A stretch of DNA of 39,113 nt from Actinomycetota bacterium (GTDB lineage: Bacteria > Actinomycetota > Acidimicrobiia > Acidimicrobiales > Ilumatobacteraceae): NCBI GenBank assembly GCA_030685215.1, contig JAUXQB010000147.1, positions 1 to 39,113 of the forward strand, given 5' to 3'. Both the position numbers and the translations under genes were made by a program. The notes beneath the pieces are model-generated. The model made no database searches. It saw only the letters and a program-made list of their open reading frames with translations, and was not told where the DNA came from. The number at the start of each line of letters is the position of its first letter. Positions within the stretch are counted from its first letter, which is position 1. Below are positions 35,107 through 39,113 of the stretch, piece by piece.

Positions 35107-35709
35107 TCAGCGGTGGCGGGCTCGCTGCTGCTGCTCGCGGGCCTTGCGGGCCTCGGCCTGCTTCTTCTCCTTGGCGGCCTTGCGCTTCGCCTTGGTCTCC
35201 TCGTCGGCGGTACGAGCCGGCAGCACTTCCACCTCGGGCATCTCGACGGGCGGCAGTGCCAGCGTCTCGTCGTGCTTGAGCACGCGAGTGAGCATGACCG
35301 ACGCGGCGGCCTCGCCGGCGATGGACGAGGCCAGCATCAGCCGGGTGGTGGCCAGGCCGAACTCTTCGATGATGGTGGGAGTGACCTCGAGCAGCTGCTC
35401 TTCGCTCGGGTTGTCGGAGTTGTCGCCGAGCATCTCGATGCACTTCGCGAGCGCAGGATCGGTGATGAGCGTGCTGATCTGCTCGAGCCCACCGTTCATA
35501 CGGCCGCGTGCTGCGGTGGCACGCACCGCCAGAGTGCGGGCGTCGGCGTCGGTGAAGCCGCCCTCGCGGGCACCACACAGTTCGTCGAGCGCCTCGACGT
35601 GGTCGTCGGGGAGGGAGGCCACGAGTGTGGCGAGCTCCTCGTCGGTCATGGCGGCGAATGCGCGGTCGAGCAACGACAGGGCTTGCAGGCGAATCTTGAG
35701 CTGGCTCAT
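35107..35709 (-). CDS. Conserved hypothetical helical protein, 200 residues
   Basis: I do not recognise the family. Residues 1-150 are predicted helical (SQLKIRLQALSLLDRAFAAMTDEELATLVASLPDDHV; LGLATTR-like helix LATTRLMLASSIAGEAAASVML). The last 40 are Lys/Ala/Glu-rich, ending RKAREQQQRARHR, a likely coiled coil or nucleic-acid-binding tail. No signal peptide. ATG 35709, divergent from the next gene with an 80-bp gap. Codon use matches its neighbours. Confidence 0.7.
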   Translation of the reverse strand: MSQLKIRLQALSLLDRAFAAMTDEELATLVASLPDDHVEALDELCGAREGGFTDADARTLAVRATAARGRMNGGLEQISTLITDPALAKCIEMLGDNSDNPSEEQLLEVTPTIIEEFGLATTRLMLASSIAGEAAASVMLTRVLKHDETLALPPVEMPEVEVLPARTADEETKAKRKAAKEKKQAEARKAREQQQRARHR

Positions 35710-35789
35710 CGGGCAGCAAGGCTACCGAGCCGGGCGCCGACCCGCTCCGGCACGTGACGCGCCGGGCACCGAGGCATACGCTTCGCGCC

Positions 35790-36800
35790 ATGACCGCACT
35801 GGTGTACAGCGAAGCCGATCTGATGCGCGACCACCCACATCTCGCCCCGCACGTCGTGGCCGGGCGCCTGATGCACGGAGGCTTCCACCCCGACGGCAGC
35901 TACCAACCGCCACGGGCGTTCGTGCGCGTGCCGGCACTCGACGCGTGGACCGCGGCACTCGTCGAGCGCGGTGGCTCGCCACTCGACGCACACGCATCGC
36001 TGCTCCGTGGCGAGCGCACGCCCACGGTCGAGCAATCGCGAGTGCTGCTGCGTCACGGGCTCGGCGAGACGTTCTGGAACTCGCTCACGGTCATCGGCAA
36101 GATCGAAGCTCGCGGCCGGCTGCTGGCCGAGATCGAGTTCCCCGACCTGCAACCTCACATCGTCGACGACATCTCGCACATGGCCATCGGGCACCTCGGT
36201 CGCGGCCTGCTGAAGGCACACGGCTACGACGAAGGCGGCACCGACGGCGTCGGCGCGCACGACCAGATGTGGTTCGCCGCCCGCGACCTCGCGTTCGGGG
36301 AAGGCGCCTATCCGGACGTCGACCCGCCGGAGAACATCGCTCGCCCGGAGGCAGGCGCGCGCCTGATGCCGGAGCTCCCGCCGCAGGTGGAGGGCCTGCT
36401 GTCGTTGCTGATGAACCTGCTCGTCATCGAGTTCCGCGCGGAGATCGGCTTCGCCGACACGCAAGCCATCCTGCGCACGCCCGACCTGTTCGTCGACCGG
36501 CGCGCCGAGGCCGAGGAAGCCGCGGAGATCATCGAGCGCATCCGCACCGACGAAGCCATCCACGTCTCGTCGCTGCGCCTGTACCTCGGCGAGTGTGCGT
36601 CGGTCACGTTCCGCACCGTCGACGGTGGCGCGGTCAGCGGCCAGGTGCTCATCGATCGGTTCTGGAACGGGCTGGTGCAGTGGGCCACGGTCGACCAGCC
36701 GGCGCTCACCGCGGCGGTGCAACGCGAGCTGCTGCACCGTCGCATCGAGGCTCATCCCGCAGCCGACGTGGTGCGCCACGAGTTCGACGCCGCAGCCTGA
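35790..36800 (+). CDS. Conserved hypothetical protein, possible ferritin-like di-iron fold
   Basis: 336 residues of unknown function. The helical middle and C-terminal parts carry spaced Glu/His: AEIEFPDLQPHIVDDISHMAIGH near 113-135, LLVIEFRAEIGFADTQ, and RIRTDEAIHVSSLRLYLGE near 252. E-x2-H and repeated Glu/His on helices recall ferritin-like di-iron proteins, but I cannot match a named family. ATG at 35790. It converges on the DUF4032 gene with only 16 bp between stops. Confidence 0.65.
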   Translation: MTALVYSEADLMRDHPHLAPHVVAGRLMHGGFHPDGSYQPPRAFVRVPALDAWTAALVERGGSPLDAHASLLRGERTPTVEQSRVLLRHGLGETFWNSLTVIGKIEARGRLLAEIEFPDLQPHIVDDISHMAIGHLGRGLLKAHGYDEGGTDGVGAHDQMWFAARDLAFGEGAYPDVDPPENIARPEAGARLMPELPPQVEGLLSLLMNLLVIEFRAEIGFADTQAILRTPDLFVDRRAEAEEAAEIIERIRTDEAIHVSSLRLYLGECASVTFRTVDGGAVSGQVLIDRFWNGLVQWATVDQPALTAAVQRELLHRRIEAHPAADVVRHEFDAAA

Positions 36801-36816
36801 GCCGCCCTCGCGGGGC

Positions 36817-38031
36817 TCACAACTCGTCGGGTGTGATGACCTGCTCGGGCGGCGCGAGCGAGAGCACGTCGGCCACGTACGACTTCACCGCTTCGTCGAT
36901 GCCGACATCGCCGCCGGCACGCTCCGACAGGAACCAGCGATGCTCGAGCACCTGGTGGTACAGCTCGGCTGGTTCCAGCTTGTCGGCCATCTCGGCGGGG
37001 ATGCCGCCGAGTGCTCGCTCGAACCGCTCGTCGAGCCAGCGCGCCGCCGCCACCGACTCCACCACCTTGCGCCCGCTGCGCTGCTCCTGCACCGCGCGGT
37101 AGCGACTGATGTCGTTGAGCAGCCGCCGCGCCTGGTTCTCACGCGCCTCCAGGCCGGTGAGCGCGCGCAGCTTCTGCGTGTGGTAGCCGTGCTCGACCAC
37201 GCGTGGCACCAGCCGCAACTTGGTGCCATCGACCGCGGTGACCAGTTCCAGCTCCGACGCGTCGAAGCCGAGGTCGTGCAGGCGGCGCAGTCGTTGGTCC
37301 ACGCGGAACGTCTCGTCGGCGTTGAACTCGTCGACGCCGGTGAGCTCGAGCCACAGCCGCTCGTACGAGTTCTCGATGGCGAGCGCCGTCTCGATCGGAT
37401 CGATGCCGGGCGCCAGCTGGCCACCCATCTGCAGGTCGAGCAGCCCGCCGAGCACGTTCTCGGTGGCGATCTGCAGGTCGAGCGTGCGTTGCCCGCGGCT
37501 CAGGCTCTCGTGGCGCTCGCCGGTCTCGACGTCGATGATGTAGGCCGACAGCGCGCCCGCGTCGCGGCGGTAGAGCGTGTTCGACAGCGAGCAATCGCCC
37601 CAGAAGAACCCGGCGAGGTGGATGCGCACGAGCAGGCCCGCCAGCGCGTCGAGCAGGCGCTCGCCGAGGTACGGGATGCGCAACCCGCGGCCGGAGAGCA
37701 GTGTGCGGTACGGCAGCGAGTAGTCGAGGTGGCGTGTGATCAACAGCCCGTCGGCTTCGTCGTCGCGACCGGTGACGACCCCCACCACTTCGGCCGTGGG
37801 CAGGTCGGCCTCGAGCAGCTCCCGCAGCAGCCGCCATTCACGCTCGGCGAGCGGGTCGGGCAGCTCCTTGACCACATACGAGATTTCGCCGACCTCGAGC
37901 AGTCGCACCACGTGGCGGTGCAGGCCAGCGACGCGCTGCAGGCCGGGGATGGTCCACTCGTCGAGCGGTTGCTCGAGCGGCCACTGGACGATGCCGGTGT
38001 GCTCGGTCGGCTTGGCCAGTTGGAGGCGCAC
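36817..38031 (-). CDS. DUF4032 protein with kinase-like N-terminal domain
   Basis: 404 residues. The N-terminal part resembles the lipopolysaccharide-kinase (protein-kinase-like) fold: VVKELPDPLAEREW (lysine region), LAGFFWGDCSLSNTLYRRD (catalytic-loop-like GD-x-SxxN), and AYIIDVETGE (DFG-like position). The C-terminal part (about 220-390) matches the DUF4032 region typical of actinobacteria. GTG start at 38031, six bases after the ABC ATPase stop, so it is probably in the same operon. The phosphorylated target is unknown, and activity is inferred only from the fold. Confidence 0.8.
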   Translation of the reverse strand: MRLQLAKPTEHTGIVQWPLEQPLDEWTIPGLQRVAGLHRHVVRLLEVGEISYVVKELPDPLAEREWRLLRELLEADLPTAEVVGVVTGRDDEADGLLITRHLDYSLPYRTLLSGRGLRIPYLGERLLDALAGLLVRIHLAGFFWGDCSLSNTLYRRDAGALSAYIIDVETGERHESLSRGQRTLDLQIATENVLGGLLDLQMGGQLAPGIDPIETALAIENSYERLWLELTGVDEFNADETFRVDQRLRRLHDLGFDASELELVTAVDGTKLRLVPRVVEHGYHTQKLRALTGLEARENQARRLLNDISRYRAVQEQRSGRKVVESVAAARWLDERFERALGGIPAEMADKLEPAELYHQVLEHRWFLSERAGGDVGIDEAVKSYVADVLSLAPPEQVITPDEL

Positions 38032-38037
38032 CGGGCC

Positions 38038-39113
<1,076 letters not shown>

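Overview
The window is GC-rich throughout, densely packed with genes, and uses many GTG starts. Its gene content points to an actinobacterium: an FrhB-type protein of the F420/ferredoxin world, a DUF4032 protein beside a MalK-type ATPase, an Ada-AlkA fusion, paired amt-glnK genes and GlnR-like box spacing. My inference is the Acidimicrobiia (Ilumatobacter-like); I see no rRNA or tRNA gene that could confirm this. There is no prophage, insertion sequence or CRISPR array.

Layout. 1-7.5 kb: a CocE-type hydrolase diverges from a sarcosine/N-methyltryptophan oxidase-like flavoenzyme. Next comes a minus-strand run of an LPXTG surface protein, an FrhB-like iron-sulfur protein, an HSL-family hydrolase and tryptophan 2,3-dioxygenase. 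The last two overlap by 4 bp and may catalyse consecutive steps of tryptophan breakdown. 7.5-18.6 kb: a nitrogen-control island. It holds glnD, two unequal amt-glnK pairs, a FocA/NirC-type transporter, a GlnR-like orphan regulator, a 99-residue lone winged-helix protein and, most strikingly, a CPA2 cation/proton antiporter whose C-terminal half looks like GlnD without its nucleotidyltransferase (degenerate HD region plus two ACT domains). Sites with 11-bp phasing lie before amt1 (excellent), between the two winged-helix genes (good) and before amt2 (weak). A 140-bp run of hairpins lies between the antiporter and amt1.

18.6-25.5 kb: an acyl-CoA dehydrogenase behind a 16-bp palindrome, deoC-deoA, an AlaX-like editing protein, a methyltransferase, a lipoprotein polysaccharide deacetylase, and a STAS-Usp pair overlapping by 4 bp. 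25.5-31.1 kb: a four-gene peptide-ligase-type operon (circularly permuted ATP-grasp, alpha-E, ATP-grasp/alpha-E fusion, transglutaminase-like). In the fusion the ATP-grasp part looks degenerate. 31.1-39.1 kb: a ParDE-type toxin-antitoxin pair, an MraY-type transferase outside any cell-wall cluster, an ada-alkA/ogt alkylation-repair operon, two conserved proteins of unknown role (one possibly ferritin-like), and a DUF4032 protein behind the 5'-truncated ATPase of a sugar-type ABC transporter.

How it may work together (inference): GlnD and the two PII proteins would sense glutamine and 2-oxoglutarate and control the two ammonium channels. The GlnR-like regulator would set their transcription, and the antiporter-ACT fusion would couple the same glutamine signal to cation (possibly ammonium) exchange across the membrane. 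Intergenic gaps also carry a 39-bp palindromic element in two clear copies and one divergent copy. The only gap above 300 bp is 11862-12275, described below.
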